From Nonomuraea sp. NEAU-A123 (GTDB lineage: Bacteria; Actinomycetota; Actinomycetes; Streptosporangiales; Streptosporangiaceae), in NCBI RefSeq assembly GCF_018603905.1, contig NZ_JAHFZZ010000025.1:1-64000 (forward strand): a DNA stretch of 64,000 nucleotides. Direction: 5' to 3'. Below are positions 1 to 7,743 of the stretch, piece by piece; the stretch's first letter is position 1; each line of letters starts with the position of its first letter. Below the pieces are notes generated by a model that had not been told where the DNA came from, searched no databases, and saw nothing but the letters and a program-made list of their open reading frames with translations. Both the position numbers and the translations under genes were made by a program.

Positions 1-93
1 TTCTGGTCCCCGTCCTACTTCGCCGCCTCCTGCGGCGGTGCCCCACTATCGATCATCAAGGAGTACATCGAGAACCAGAAACGACCCGGCTGA
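1..93 (+). CDS. tnpA: IS200/IS605 transposase TnpA, 3' end only
   Basis: The window opens inside this gene, so only the last 30 codons are visible. They include the stretch SYFAASCGGAPLSIIKEYIE, which closely matches the C-terminal end of IS200/IS605-family Y1 transposases, single-strand-specific enzymes that excise and insert IS elements through a tyrosine-DNA link. The stop is TGA at 91-93. The catalytic His-hydrophobe-His motif and Tyr lie outside the window, so intactness cannot be judged. A perfect stem-loop 70 bases downstream (163-182) is what a right end of this IS family should carry. No tnpB is seen next to it. Confidence 0.8.
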   Translation, partial: FWSPSYFAASCGGAPLSIIKEYIENQKRPG

Positions 94-162
94 TCTGCCT
101 ATCCAGACCTGCCCGCTACTACACCACCCGGGCCGGGAGGCCCTCCCGCGCTGTCGTCTCCT

Positions 163-182
163 CCCGGGCGTAAACGCCCGGG
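163..182 (+). repeat. Hairpin of an IS200/IS605-type right end
   Basis: CCCGGGCG, loop TAAA, CGCCCGGG: a perfect 8-bp stem with a 4-base loop, just downstream of the tnpA stop. IS200/IS605 transposases recognise sub-terminal single-strand hairpins at the element ends, so this is the probable right-end hairpin. The exact cleavage point was not determined. Confidence 0.55.
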
Positions 183-430
183 GTTCCACGCCAGAATCCG
201 CTGAAGCATCTACGGGAGGAGAGGATCGAGCCGCCCGCTCCCGGGCGGATCTCCCGGATAAGGGGTCGGGGAACCTGGGAACAGCCGTTGGCGGTAGGGT
301 CGGGAGCTGGCGCGGTGGTGATCATGGTTGACGGTAGGGCCCAGGGCCTGTCTTCCGCCGGTTTCCCGGTCGGCTGTGCTTTCCCTGGTGTCCGTGGTCA
401 GGTCACTCCGTTTCCAGCTCCCGCCGCATC

Positions 431-463
431 GAACTGGGCGTGCGGTTCTCCCGCACCCAGCTC
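431..463 (-). ncRNA. Group II intron domain V
   Basis: Read on the minus strand this is a 33-base hairpin starting GAGCTGGGTGCGGGAGAACC and closing with GCCCAGTTC. It has the conserved length, terminal GAGC..GTTC pairing and internal GAAC tetraloop region of group II domain V, the catalytic core that binds the metal ions for splicing. It lies 25 bases downstream of the reverse-transcriptase stop, the usual place. Confidence 0.85.
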
Positions 464-487
464 ACCGACGCCGTTCACCGCCGGTAT

Positions 488-1849
488 TCAGCTTCTCCCG
501 CCAGGGCTTGCCAGCTCTGGCGGGACGACGATTCCAGACAGCTTGATCAGGCCGCACTCGTCAGGCGAACGGTAGGCGACCACGTCGATGCCGAAGCGCC
601 GTCCGCGTTTGTGTCGCTTCCCGATGAAGATCGCCAGCCGATGGGTCGCGTAGTGCCTGATCTTGCCGATGCGGATCGTGGAGTGGCCGTACTTGAAGTA
701 CGTCGCCCACCCGCGCAGGAAGTCGTTCAAGTCCTGTACGACCGCATCGACCGACATCCACAGCCGGGACCGGTGGGTGAGTTCCCCGATCCGGTCGCGG
801 GCGTGTGCCATCGCCTTGTCTGCGGGCCAGCGAGCCAGGAATTGCACCCCTCTGCCTCCGCGCACCCCGCGAGAGCGCACCATCCGGTGGCGGAAGCCCA
901 AGAAGTCGAAACCCGGGGCTCCTTCCTCCAGGTGGATGATGGCCGTCTTGGCCTCCTTCGGCTCCAAACCGAGTTCGGCCAGCAGCTCCCTGAGCCGCGC
1001 GAGCGCGGCCTCGGCTTGCTGCCGGGATCTGCACATCACCAGCAGATCGTCGGCGAACCGGACGATCACGCCGTGCTCACGAGCGTCCCATGCCCGGTCG
1101 ATCCGGTGCAGGTAGACGTTGCAGAGCAATGGACTGATCGGACCGCCTTGGGCGGTCCCGGTCACCTCACGCCGAACATGCCCGTCCTGCATCACACCGG
1201 CCCGCAGGATCTGCCGGATCAGCTTGAGGACGGACTGGTCGACGATGCGTTCCTCGATCGCTTGCATCAACTGGTCATGCGGAATCGCCGAAAAACAGTT
1301 GGCGATGTCCGTCTCGACCACCCACCGGCGGCCCCGCCAAGCCTCATCGATGACGACTTGAAGGGCGTCGTGCGCCGACCGTTTCGGCCGGAACCCGAAG
1401 CTGCACGTCGCGAAGTCCGCCTCGAACACCGGCTCAAGCACGATCTTCAAAGCGGCCTGCACGACCCGGTCTCGGACCGTCGAGATGGAAAGCGGCCGGT
1501 ATTCATCCGCCCGTCCCGGTTTGGGGATCATTACCCCGCGCGCGGGCAGCAGCCGGTACCGGCCCTCCCTCAGTTCGGCGGCCAGTTCGTCCACAAGCCG
1601 GACTGCCCCGTACTCATTTTCGATCTGGTCCAAAGTGGTCCGGTCGATGCCGGGTGCGCCGTTGTTGGCGCGCACCGCGACCCACCCACGCCACAGAACG
1701 TCCCTGCGCAGGACCTTGTCCATGAGCGCGTGAAACCGTCGTCCGGGATCGGCCTTGGCCGTCCGGTAAAGCGTGTGCTGCAGGGCACGCACCTTGTCCA
1801 AGGGAGCCTTCACCAGGGCGGTGGGACTAGCCGAAATCTCGGCACTCAC
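488..1849 (-). CDS. Group II intron reverse transcriptase/maturase
   Basis: A 453-residue intron-encoded protein that helps the intron RNA fold and splice and copies it at the target site. Visible RT blocks are GIDRTT (finger), PKPGRADEYRPLSI, the SFGFRPKRSAHDAL block, ETDIANCFSAIPH, GTAQGGPISPLLCNVYL and the active site VRFADDLLVM (FADD in place of the commoner YADD). The C-terminal part (YFKYG region) is the maturase X/thumb domain. No HNH endonuclease domain follows, so insertion may rely on nicked or single-stranded targets. The start is GTG at 1849 with GGAGG eight bases upstream. The frame is intact, so the intron may still be active. Confidence 0.9.
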   Translation of the reverse strand: MSAEISASPTALVKAPLDKVRALQHTLYRTAKADPGRRFHALMDKVLRRDVLWRGWVAVRANNGAPGIDRTTLDQIENEYGAVRLVDELAAELREGRYRLLPARGVMIPKPGRADEYRPLSISTVRDRVVQAALKIVLEPVFEADFATCSFGFRPKRSAHDALQVVIDEAWRGRRWVVETDIANCFSAIPHDQLMQAIEERIVDQSVLKLIRQILRAGVMQDGHVRREVTGTAQGGPISPLLCNVYLHRIDRAWDAREHGVIVRFADDLLVMCRSRQQAEAALARLRELLAELGLEPKEAKTAIIHLEEGAPGFDFLGFRHRMVRSRGVRGGRGVQFLARWPADKAMAHARDRIGELTHRSRLWMSVDAVVQDLNDFLRGWATYFKYGHSTIRIGKIRHYATHRLAIFIGKRHKRGRRFGIDVVAYRSPDECGLIKLSGIVVPPELASPGGRS

Positions 1850-2514
1850 CGGGCACCTCCATCTGCCCCAGACTCATCTGGGACGTCTGCATCAGCACGC
1901 GTCGACGAAGTAGGGGCCCTTCCCTCGCCGCCGGTTTTGTTGTCCGGTCGGCTCAAGCAGTACTACGGCCCCCTCCGACGCCCACCCGGCCAGTGATCCA
2001 CTTCCCGAGGTCATCGGTTATAGGACACCACGCTCCGGCGACACGACTGCGCAGGTCACCGGGCCGGGGAGGGCCTCTCCAGTTCCCGCCGCCACTATCT
2101 GTACGTTCCACGCCCTCTACGCCGGGGGATCCTTCACGGCTGCAGTTTCAGGATCTTCGCCGCTTCCATGGCCTTCGCCCTTCTCAGCCGGGCTCGGCAT
2201 CCCCTCGCCCCACCCGTCACCGGGTGAGAGATCTAACGACGCGGCAGGCTTCGCTTCATGCTGCGGACCGCACAGTTGCACGCCCCCAAGGGACGCTTGA
2301 CGCTGGGCTTCGACCCCGACCGTTTCCAGACGAAGCCGCCAGCCTGCTACCGGGCTCCCTGACGATTACCCGGACCGGACTCGCACCGGCAAGCGACGAC
2401 GAGCTTACGAGATCAGTCGTTAACCGCTCATTCGATCAACCACCTATCTCTACTGGACGCACCTGAGAAGGATCTTGCGCGAAGGGTGACGTCCAATTTC
2501 CACGTGTGACCGCT

Positions 2515-3091
2515 CTACCTGGAGGTCTCTGGCCCGTGGATGATGCGGTGGATGGTGGAGCGTCCGACGCTGTACTCGGTGGCCAGGTCGGCCAGGGACA
2601 CCTCGCCCGCGGCGTATCGCCGACGGATGGAGCGCCGGGCGGGTTCGGGCAGTTTGGGTTGCTTGCCCTTGAGCTTGCCGTTCTTCTTCGCCAGCGCCAT
2701 GCCCTCGCGGGTGCGCAGGTGCCCGAGGTTGGCCTCGAACTCGGCGACCATGGCGAGGGTCTGCAGGAACAGCCGCCCGAACGGGTCGTTCCAGTCGTAG
2801 ACGGACGCGCCCAGGCCGAACAGCACGCCGCGTCCTGACAGACCGGTGAGGATCTCGTTGGCCTCGGCCATGTTGCGGGCGAACCGGTCGAACTTGGTCA
2901 CCGTGAAGACGCTGCCGTCCCACGCGGCGGCGAGGGCCTGGTCGAGGCCGGCGCGGTTGCGGCGGGTGGTGCCGGAGAAGCCGTGGTCGATATAGATCCG
3001 GTCTTCGGGGACGCCGAGGATCAGGAGTTGCTCGGTCTGGATGATCACGTCTTGCTCGTCGGTCGAGCAGCGGGCGTAGCCGACACGGGTC
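2515..3091 (-). pseudogene. tnpR: Tn3-family resolvase TnpR, main part, cut off from its start codon
   Basis: Serine site-specific recombinase that resolves transposon cointegrates at a res site. The visible frame opens TRVGYARCSTDEQD, containing the catalytic Ser of the resolvase N-terminal motif, then DRIYIDHGFSGTTRRN, KFDRFARN, and a C-terminal HTH (VSLADLATEYSVGRSTIHRI). At 3091 homology stops at the inverted repeat of an inserted element. The missing first codons are at 6895-6907 beyond that element. Joining 6907-6895 to 3086-2515 gives exactly 195 codons (194 residues), a normal TnpR length, in frame. Without an upstream ATG or GTG in the joined frame, the present gene is probably silent. 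Confidence 0.9.
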
Positions 3092-3129
3092 GGGGTGCAG
3101 CCAAGGTACGGCGGAAACCGCCAATAGGC
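3092..3129 (+). repeat. Left 38-bp terminal inverted repeat of the Tn3-type element
   Basis: Begins GGGGTGCAGCCAAGGTACGG at 3092. The outer GGGG end faces the resolvase body. It pairs with 6857-6894, the only mismatch being at position 30 of the repeat. The length of 38 bp is the canonical Tn3-family value. Confidence 0.92.
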
Positions 3130-3263
3130 TGAGCGGCCCTCGGGTTTGCGCTGGTGAGGGCAGGGGTTCCCGGATGTGATCGATCTCAGCCCTCGGCGTA
3201 GTTGATCTTTTGGTACGTTCCTCGATCCGTATGGGTTGATATTTGCGGGTCTGGGGTTGTGGC

Positions 3264-3590
3264 GTGACGTCGGTCGAGCGGACCGCGTATCCGCGGTTCA
3301 AGCGGTTCCTGTCGGCCCGGGAGTTGCACGTGTTCTACACGCCGCAGACGGAGGAGATCGCGTGGGCGAGTGGGCAGGTGCGGTCGGACAACCACCTGCT
3401 GGCACTGATGGTGCAGCTGAAGTGCTTCAACCGGATGGGCTATTTCCCCCGGCTGGATGACGTCCCGGAGGCAGTGGTGGCCCACATCCGCCGAGATCTC
3501 GGGCTGGGCGAGGACGTCGCCGCGGTGTACGACTCGGACCGGACCCGGGGCCATCATCGGATGCTGATCCGCCGGCGTAGCGAGGTCGTG
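3264..3590 (+). pseudogene. tnpA: Tn3-family transposase TnpA, N-terminal stub
   Basis: About 110 codons matching the DUF4158 N-terminal domain of Tn3 transposases, including TAYPRFKRFLSARELHVFY, NHLLALMVQLKCFNRMGYF and VPEAVVAHIRRDLGL. The start is GTG at 3264 (TTG at 3243 is an alternative), 134 bases inside the left inverted repeat, the usual spacing. A full TnpA has about 1000 residues. Here homology ends near 3590, where the sequence changes to an unrelated gene end. The DDE catalytic part is absent. Confidence 0.8.
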
Positions 3591-3599
3591 TCGGACATT

Positions 3600-3687
3600 C
3601 AGCAAGACCGCCGTCGTCGTCATCACCGCGAAGTCCGCCGGGCGCAAGGTCTTCGGCCTCGCCACCGCAGACGTCCGTCTCGCTTGA
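3600..3687 (+). pseudogene. C-terminal fragment of an unidentified protein
   Basis: In the frame of AGC at 3601 the DNA reads SKTAVVVITAKSAGRKVFGL and a few more residues before TGA at 3685-3687. The composition resembles the end of a small cytoplasmic enzyme, but I do not recognise the family. It directly abuts the truncated tnpA and is best explained as the 3' end of a gene brought in when the tnpA interior was deleted. Confidence 0.35.
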
Positions 3688-3698
3688 CCTCTTGCGCG

Positions 3699-4602
3699 TC
3701 AGTCCGGCAGCCAGTGCAGCTCGTGCGCCAGGGTTTTGGCGACGGCACGGATGCGGCGGTGTAGTGGCGACTGCTCGCGTGGGAGGACCAGGTGGATCGT
3801 CAGGCTGGGCGCGCCCCGCAGCGGTCGCCAGGTGAGACCGGCCGGTGGTGCCGTGACCGCGGCTTCTCCGGCCGGGGCGAGGGTGACCCCGTCGCGCAGG
3901 TCGCGCTGAGACATGTCGAAAGAGACTGCGGGCGTGTGGAATCGGGGGTGTGGTCGGGTGTCTCGGAACAGTGCGGACAGCTGATCGTGGATCACGGGGT
4001 TGGCCGCACGGTCCGGGAGTCGCAGCGGATACGCGGCCGCGTCGGCGATCTCGATCTCCGGGTGTTCGGCCAGCGGATGGTGCTGCGCCAGCTGGACCCC
4101 GATGCGCACACGCCGCAGCAGGAACCGGCGCACGCCACGGCCCGGCTGTTCACCGCGGGTGATCCCGGCATCGATGCGGCCGTCGGCGACCGCGGGGGAG
4201 ATCTCCGGTGTCGCCATCGGGACCGCGCCGACCTCGAGTCCGCTGTTGCCGCGAATCAGCCTGTCCACCAGGGCCGGTGCCGTCTCGGCCCCGGCGCTGA
4301 GGCTGTATCCGATGCGCAGCGTGCCCAGTTCACCGGCCGCCGCGCTCCGGGCGGTGTCCCATGCCCGGTCCAGCGCCGCCAGCGCGGGCGGCGCGGACTC
4401 CGCCAAAGCCGCACCGGCCGTGGTCAATACGACGCTACGCGTGGTGCGGACCAGCAGGGACGTACCGAGTTCCGCCTCCAATCGGCGCATCCGGGCGCTG
4501 AGTGCGGGCTGTGCGATACCGATCCGGGCGGCCGCGCGGGTGAAGTTCAAACTCCTGCGCCAGCACCAGGAAGTACCGCAGGCTCACCGTATCCGGCGCC
4601 AC
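3699..4602 (-). pseudogene. LysR-family regulator with a one-base frameshift
   Basis: A LysR-type activator/repressor of about 300 residues. The natural start is GTG at 4602 with GGAGG five bases upstream, giving MAPDTVSLRYFLVLAQE. One extra A/T pair near 4551 then shifts the frame. The next frame continues NFTRAAARIGIAQPALSARM, the recognition helices of the winged HTH, followed by a LysR substrate domain to the TGA at 3699. Removing one base restores the family consensus LAQELNFTRAA. A TTG at 4550 could give a product lacking the first helix. It is divergent from the ABM/EthD/PhzF genes and presumably once controlled them. A sequencing error is the alternative. Confidence 0.75.
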
Positions 4603-4693
4603 GTGCCCTCCCTGCCGATTGATAACGATCCGTTCTGAGGCTATCCCGTACCGGTCTTTCCCTCGACCGCACATCAAGCCCTAACCTGCGCAT

Positions 4694-4955
4694 ATGACGA
4701 TTCAACTGACCGCAGTACTGGACATCGCACTCACGCACACCGCCGATTTCGAGTCCGCCCTCACGGCTCTCGCGAAGGCCGCGGCCACCAAGCCCGGTGT
4801 GCTCGACTATGGATTCTGGCGCGACCCGACCCACCCGGGCCCTCCCCGATGTCGTAGCCTTCGTCGGCGACCTCCCGCCGTGGCTGGCCACCGACTCCCA
4901 CGCGCTCCTCGAAACCACCTCCGTCCTCACCCAGATCCCGATGCTCCGCACCTAG
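4694..4955 (+). pseudogene. Small ABM-like (dimeric alpha/beta barrel) gene, frameshifted
   Basis: The start ATG at 4694 opens MTIQLTAVLDIALTHTADFE and continues through KPGVLDYGFWRDPTHPG, resembling the beta-strand/helix layout of antibiotic biosynthesis monooxygenase-type proteins. After about 50 codons the frame shifts at ~4845. The other frame reads ALPDVVAFVGDLPPWLATDS and ends at TAG 4953-4955. The second half does not look like the expected end of an ABM domain, so this may be a fusion of two fragments after a deletion. It sits 91 bases from the divergent LysR gene. Confidence 0.4.
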
Positions 4956-5033
4956 CGAGGTCGGCGGCAGTTCTTAGCAGGAGCTCCCAGGTCACCCGGA
5001 GTGTTATGGTCTCGTCTCTGGACGAAGGTCGTC

Positions 5034-5345
5034 ATGCATAAGTTGGTGGTCCTGTATTCCAAGCCCGCCGACCCTGACCACTTCCGCGACTACTACGTGA
5101 CCAACCACCTTCCGCTGATCATGAATTGGCCCGGCCTGCTTGCGTGGCGCTACAGCTTCGACGTGGCGGCGACCAAGGGAGAAGCGCCGTATTTCGCGGT
5201 CTTCGAAGGCGACTTCGCTGACGCCGCCGCCATGGCCGCGGCGCGGGCGTCGCCGCAAGGCCAGCGGGTGGCCGCCGATGTCGCCAACTACGCCACCGGC
5301 GGTGCGGTCATCATCCACTATCCGGTGCAGGACGGCACCGGCTGA
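5034..5345 (+). CDS. EthD-domain small protein
   Basis: A 103-residue protein of the EthD family (dimeric alpha/beta barrel; named after a gene of ethyl tert-butyl ether degradation, and also found with polyketide and aromatic pathways). Visible features are the N-terminal strand HKLVVLYSKPADPDHFRDYY, the HLPLI motif that contributes to the family's ligand site, and a C-terminal strand ending VIIHYPVQDG. ATG 5034 is chosen over upstream GTG 5001 because the conserved fold starts there. It is the only intact cargo gene of the Tn3-type element and follows the broken ABM-like gene by 78 bases. Confidence 0.75.
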   Translation: MHKLVVLYSKPADPDHFRDYYVTNHLPLIMNWPGLLAWRYSFDVAATKGEAPYFAVFEGDFADAAAMAAARASPQGQRVAADVANYATGGAVIIHYPVQDGTG

Positions 5346-5454
5346 GGCAGGACGGTACGCTCCGGGACGCGTTCGGTCGGCCGTTGCGGCCAGGTCCGGC
5401 TATCGGCGGACGCCGTTCGCGGTTGCCGGTTCGTTGAGCGTCAAAGGTGGGCCG

Positions 5455-6335
5455 ATGTCCTGGCCGGATGTCACGGTGGTTGATGCGTGCGTGCGGCGCG
5501 ACGGCCGGGGCGGCAGCCCCACGGCCGTCACCGACGACGACCCGGCGGCGACTGACGCGGACCGGCGTGCGGTCGCTGCTGCGGCCGGCACCTCGCACGC
5601 GGCGTTCCTCGGCCCGGGGCGGACGCCGGACGGCGGCTGGCCGGTCCGGTTCTTCACCGCCACCGCCGAACTGTCCGGCTGCGGCCATGGCACCGTTGCC
5701 GCGCAGGCTGTCCGGTTGACCCGCACCGCGCTGGGCGAGCTGAACGACCGCCAACACACCGGCGGGCGCACGTTCGACACCGTCGCGATCCGCCGCCCCG
5801 CCGGCATCGAGGTGTGGTTCGACCAGGGCCTCGTCGCGCTGCGTCACCGGCGCCGGACGAGCGCGCCGCGATCGTCGCCGCGCTCGGGCTCACCGCGGAC
5901 GATCCGCATCCGACCGACGCGCCACGGATCGCCGCGCCCGGCGCGCCACGCATGCTGGTACCGGTCCACGACCGGTCGGCGCTGCTCCGAGTCTGCCCAC
6001 ACCTCGGCAGGCTGACAGCGGCGTGCCAGCGGTACGGGCTCCTCGGCTGTTTCGTGTACGTACCGCCGGTGGGCGACCGACCGGGTGCGGCGCGGATGTT
6101 CGCGCCGGCGATCGGTGTCGACGAGGACGTCGCCAACGCCAACAGCACCGGCTGCCTGGCCGCCCACCTGCTCGACACGGCAGGGGCGCAGACGGTCGCG
6201 ATCGAGGTGGAGCAGGGTGACACCCTCGGTCGACCGGCCAGCGTGCTCGCTTCGGCCCGACGCGGGCCGGCGGGCATCACGACCCGGGTCGGCGGGTTAG
6301 CGGTGGTCCGCGACGGACACCGAGGCGACAACTAG
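5455..6335 (+). pseudogene. PhzF-family isomerase-like gene, frameshifted
   Basis: PhzF-like proteins have two similar halves with the active site between them and catalyse isomerisation or epimerisation. The N-terminal half (VTVVDACV, SHAAFL, VRFFTATAELSGCGHGT) is in one frame to ~5845. The C-terminal half (APDERAAIVAALGL, MFAPAIGVDEDVANANSTG, LAAHLL) is in another, to TAG 6333-6335. The usual GNP motif near the start reads GSP. Total length would be about 290 residues, normal for the family, so a single frameshift near 5845 is the simplest reading. Family membership alone does not imply phenazine synthesis: no other phz gene is present. Confidence 0.7.
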
Positions 6336-6411
6336 ACCGTCCTCTTCTGCGATCCGCGCATGGGGCTGGGGCTGTCCGCTGCGGTCAAGCGTTGGCACCC
6401 GGTGGCGGCCG

Positions 6412-6490
6412 TCAGCGGGGCGCGGTGTCGAGGGCGCGGCTGAGTGTCCATCGGGAGACGCGCAGCTTGGCGGCGACGGCGGTACCGAAG
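6412..6490 (-). pseudogene. C-terminal HTH fragment of a serine recombinase
   Basis: The minus strand reads GTAVAAKLRVSRWTLSRALD and ends at TGA 6414-6412. The spacing of the two helices resembles the Hin/resolvase C-terminal HTH. Nothing upstream continues the recombinase. It is a fragment inside the Tn3-type element, different in sequence from the split tnpR. Confidence 0.45.
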
Positions 6491-6597
6491 ATGATCCTGC
6501 CTATCGGGACTTCTCCGAGCGCTGGTCCTCAAGGGCCGATCCAAGATCGGAGACTGCTCAAGATCATCACTAGCGCCATTTCCGTGGATCATGCTAG

Positions 6598-6822
6598 TCA
6601 CGGGCCGGCAAGAACAAGGGCAAGCCGCCGCCCGTCGCCTCGCTCTACCGGGCATTTGCCGAAGCCGAGGCGGCAGCCGAACAGGCCGCCGCGAACGACC
6701 GCGTGACGCTGCGACCCAAGCCCGCCCCGATCCGGCAGCGCAGCGAGCCGGAAACACCCGAGGAAGCCGAGCTCCACGACCGCCTCCAGGCTCAGGTACT
6801 CCAACGCCGCGCGGGCCAGTAG
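6598..6822 (+). pseudogene. C-terminal fragment of an unidentified Ala/Glu-rich protein
   Basis: An open frame with no start codon (a TAG precedes it at 6595) reads KGKPPPVASLYRAFAEAEAA, then a charged helical tail ending RLQAQVLQRRAGQ and TAG at 6820-6822. The helix-rich Ala/Glu/Arg composition could be part of a plasmid or mobile-element protein. No family is recognised. It ends 35 bases before the right inverted repeat. Confidence 0.35.
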
Positions 6823-6856
6823 CCCAAACCCGCACCCACTACTGGCCCCGCTACCC

Positions 6857-6894
6857 GCCTATTGCCGGTTTCCGCCGTACCTTGGCTGCACCCC
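6857..6894 (-). repeat. Right 38-bp terminal inverted repeat of the Tn3-type element
   Basis: Ends in CCCC at 6891-6894. Its complement matches the left repeat at 37 of 38 positions. It is followed by the GGGTT copy of the target duplication and then by the detached start of tnpR. Confidence 0.92.
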
Positions 6895-6907
6895 GGGTTC
6901 CGTTCAC
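6895..6907 (-). pseudogene. tnpR: Detached first codons of tnpR
   Basis: The minus strand from 6907 reads GTG AAC GGA AC(C), encoding MNGT. It joins in frame to CGT GTC GGC TAC at 3086 and onward once the element and one target copy are removed. Preceding it is TTGGAGCC, a ribosome site with rather short spacing. The base that differs between the two target copies falls at the third position of a Gly codon, so either copy encodes the same residue. Confidence 0.8.
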
Positions 6908-6916
6908 GGCTCCAAG

Positions 6917-7035
6917 TGTTCCGGATAGGGGGCCTTCACCGGAACAGTTCGCGGAACACCTATACGGAACACCCTGACCTGGGGCGATTGTCCGGGCGGT
7001 TGGTGTTCCGGTGGGGGATCCCCTTACGGAACACC
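6917..7035. promoter_or_regulatory. res-like recombination site with repeated TGTTCCG/CGGAACA half-sites
   Basis: This stretch contains six copies of a GTTCCG/CGGAAC core. One dyad is TGTTCCGG...CCGGAACA (6917-6946, 14-base centre). Two direct copies of CGGAACACC lie at 6952-6960 and 6965-6973. A second dyad is GGTGTTCCG...CGGAACACC (7002-7035, 16-base centre). Multiple dyads just upstream of a resolvase start are the hallmark of a Tn3-family res site, where TnpR binds three sub-sites and recombines at one; these sites also repress tnpR. The third dyad overlaps the last codons of the tetR-like gene. Confidence 0.7.
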
Positions 7036-7653
7036 ACTCTGATCACCGACACTCTCCTGCTCGTGCTCGCGCTGACCGTTGCCTGAGTGCGACCGGCGCA
7101 GCCCGTCCAGCACGAGGGTGATGACACCGTCGGCCTCGGCCCGCCAACCGGGGCGGTCATGGGCCGCACCGATGCCATGCAGTGCCATCATGACGGCACC
7201 GGCACCCACGTCGTCGCGGACGGCGCCGTCCTTCACGGCGGCGGCCACCAGGTCGGTGACAGCCTGCTCCAGCGCCCGACTACCCTCGGCGAGCGCACCC
7301 GAGCCGGTGGCCATGAGCGTGGCCAGCGTCCGGGCGAGGCCCTGGTGGACATCCATGTAGCCGACCATGCCACGCAGGAAGGTCGCCAAGGCCTCCTCCG
7401 CGGGCAGCGTGGCCTGCAACTGGCGGGCGCGGTCGCACAGCGTGGCGACCTCCTCGTGATAGACCGCCTCGGCCAGTGCCTCCCGGGTGGGGAAGTGGCG
7501 GTACAGCGTGCCGGTGCCCACCCCGGCCAGCTGGGCGAAGTCATCGAAGCGCAGGTCGAAGAAGTCCCCGGCGTCGAAGACCTCTCGTGCCTTGGCGATC
7601 AGGACATCGCGGTTGCGTTGGGCGTCGGCCCGCAGGGGCTTGTCGGCGGTCAT
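7024..7653 (-). CDS. TetR-family repressor
   Basis: A 209-residue TetR-type repressor. The N-terminal HTH is visible at residues ~15-60 (REVFDAGDFFDLRFDDFAQL, GTGTLYRHFPTREALAEAVY), followed by an all-helical ligand domain. Start ATG 7653. It is divergent from the ketopantoate-reductase-like gene at 7744. The 90-base gap holds two copies of TGGAG-N5-CTCCA, so the protein very likely represses that gene and itself. Its last codons overlap the res-like site, which suggests the gene pair lies next to, or was brought by, the ancestral transposon. Confidence 0.88.
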   Translation of the reverse strand: MTADKPLRADAQRNRDVLIAKAREVFDAGDFFDLRFDDFAQLAGVGTGTLYRHFPTREALAEAVYHEEVATLCDRARQLQATLPAEEALATFLRGMVGYMDVHQGLARTLATLMATGSGALAEGSRALEQAVTDLVAAAVKDGAVRDDVGAGAVMMALHGIGAAHDRPGWRAEADGVITLVLDGLRRSHSGNGQREHEQESVGDQSGVP

Positions 7654-7667
7654 GCGCTACCTCGCGT

Positions 7668-7716
7668 TGACAAATGGAGATGACCTCCATATTTTGGAAA
7701 GTGGAGATGGCCTCCA
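7668..7716 (+). promoter_or_regulatory. Promoter with two TetR-type operators
   Basis: TTGACA (7668-7673) and TATTTT (7690-7695), 16 bases apart, form a sigma-70-like promoter facing the reductase gene. The spacer is filled exactly by the dyad TGGAGATGACCTCCA (7675-7689). A second dyad, TGGAGATGGCCTCCA, lies at 7702-7716, 27 bases further on. The two differ at one base. The placement predicts tight repression by the divergent TetR protein. Confidence 0.7.
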
Positions 7717-7743
7717 AATCGATCGTACCCCACGAGGTGCAGC

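Larger units (their letters stand above)
330..2462 (-). mobile_element. Group II intron with encoded reverse transcriptase
   Basis: On the minus strand the intron begins at 2462 with GTGCGTCCAG, matching the GUGYG start of group II introns. It continues through about 610 bases of structured non-coding RNA (domains I-IV), the reverse-transcriptase gene (488-1849) and domain V (431-463). The 3' end lies in the stem-forming domain VI region; I place it near 330 (uncertain by about 50 bases), where CCTACCGTCAAC follows a CCAGGG/CCCTGG stem. The 5' splice point is 52 bases beyond the stop of the resolvase gene, so the intron sits outside that reading frame. Bases 1850-2462 hold only intron RNA and no separate gene. 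Confidence 0.8.
3092..6894. mobile_element. 3803-bp Tn3-type inverted-repeat element carrying decayed cargo
   Basis: The element is bounded by two 38-bp inverted repeats starting GGGG (3092-3129 and 6857-6894; 37 of 38 positions match). It is flanked by GGGTC (3087-3091) and GGGTT (6895-6899), a 5-bp target duplication with one mismatch, as expected of Tn3-family transposition. Inside, only the first ~110 codons of a Tn3 tnpA remain, so the element cannot move alone and would depend on a transposase in trans. The cargo is a LysR regulator, an ABM-like gene, an EthD protein and a PhzF-like gene, three of the four frameshifted. It interrupts the host resolvase after codon 4. Confidence 0.88.

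Noticed and set aside
440..1996. Long open frame on the + strand across the group II intron
   Set aside because: It is antisense to the reverse transcriptase; its composition mirrors the RT codons and shows no family motif.
5034..6335. Reading the EthD/PhzF genes as a phenazine pathway
   Set aside because: PhzF-like proteins are widespread outside phenazine synthesis, the gene is frameshifted, and no other phz gene is present.
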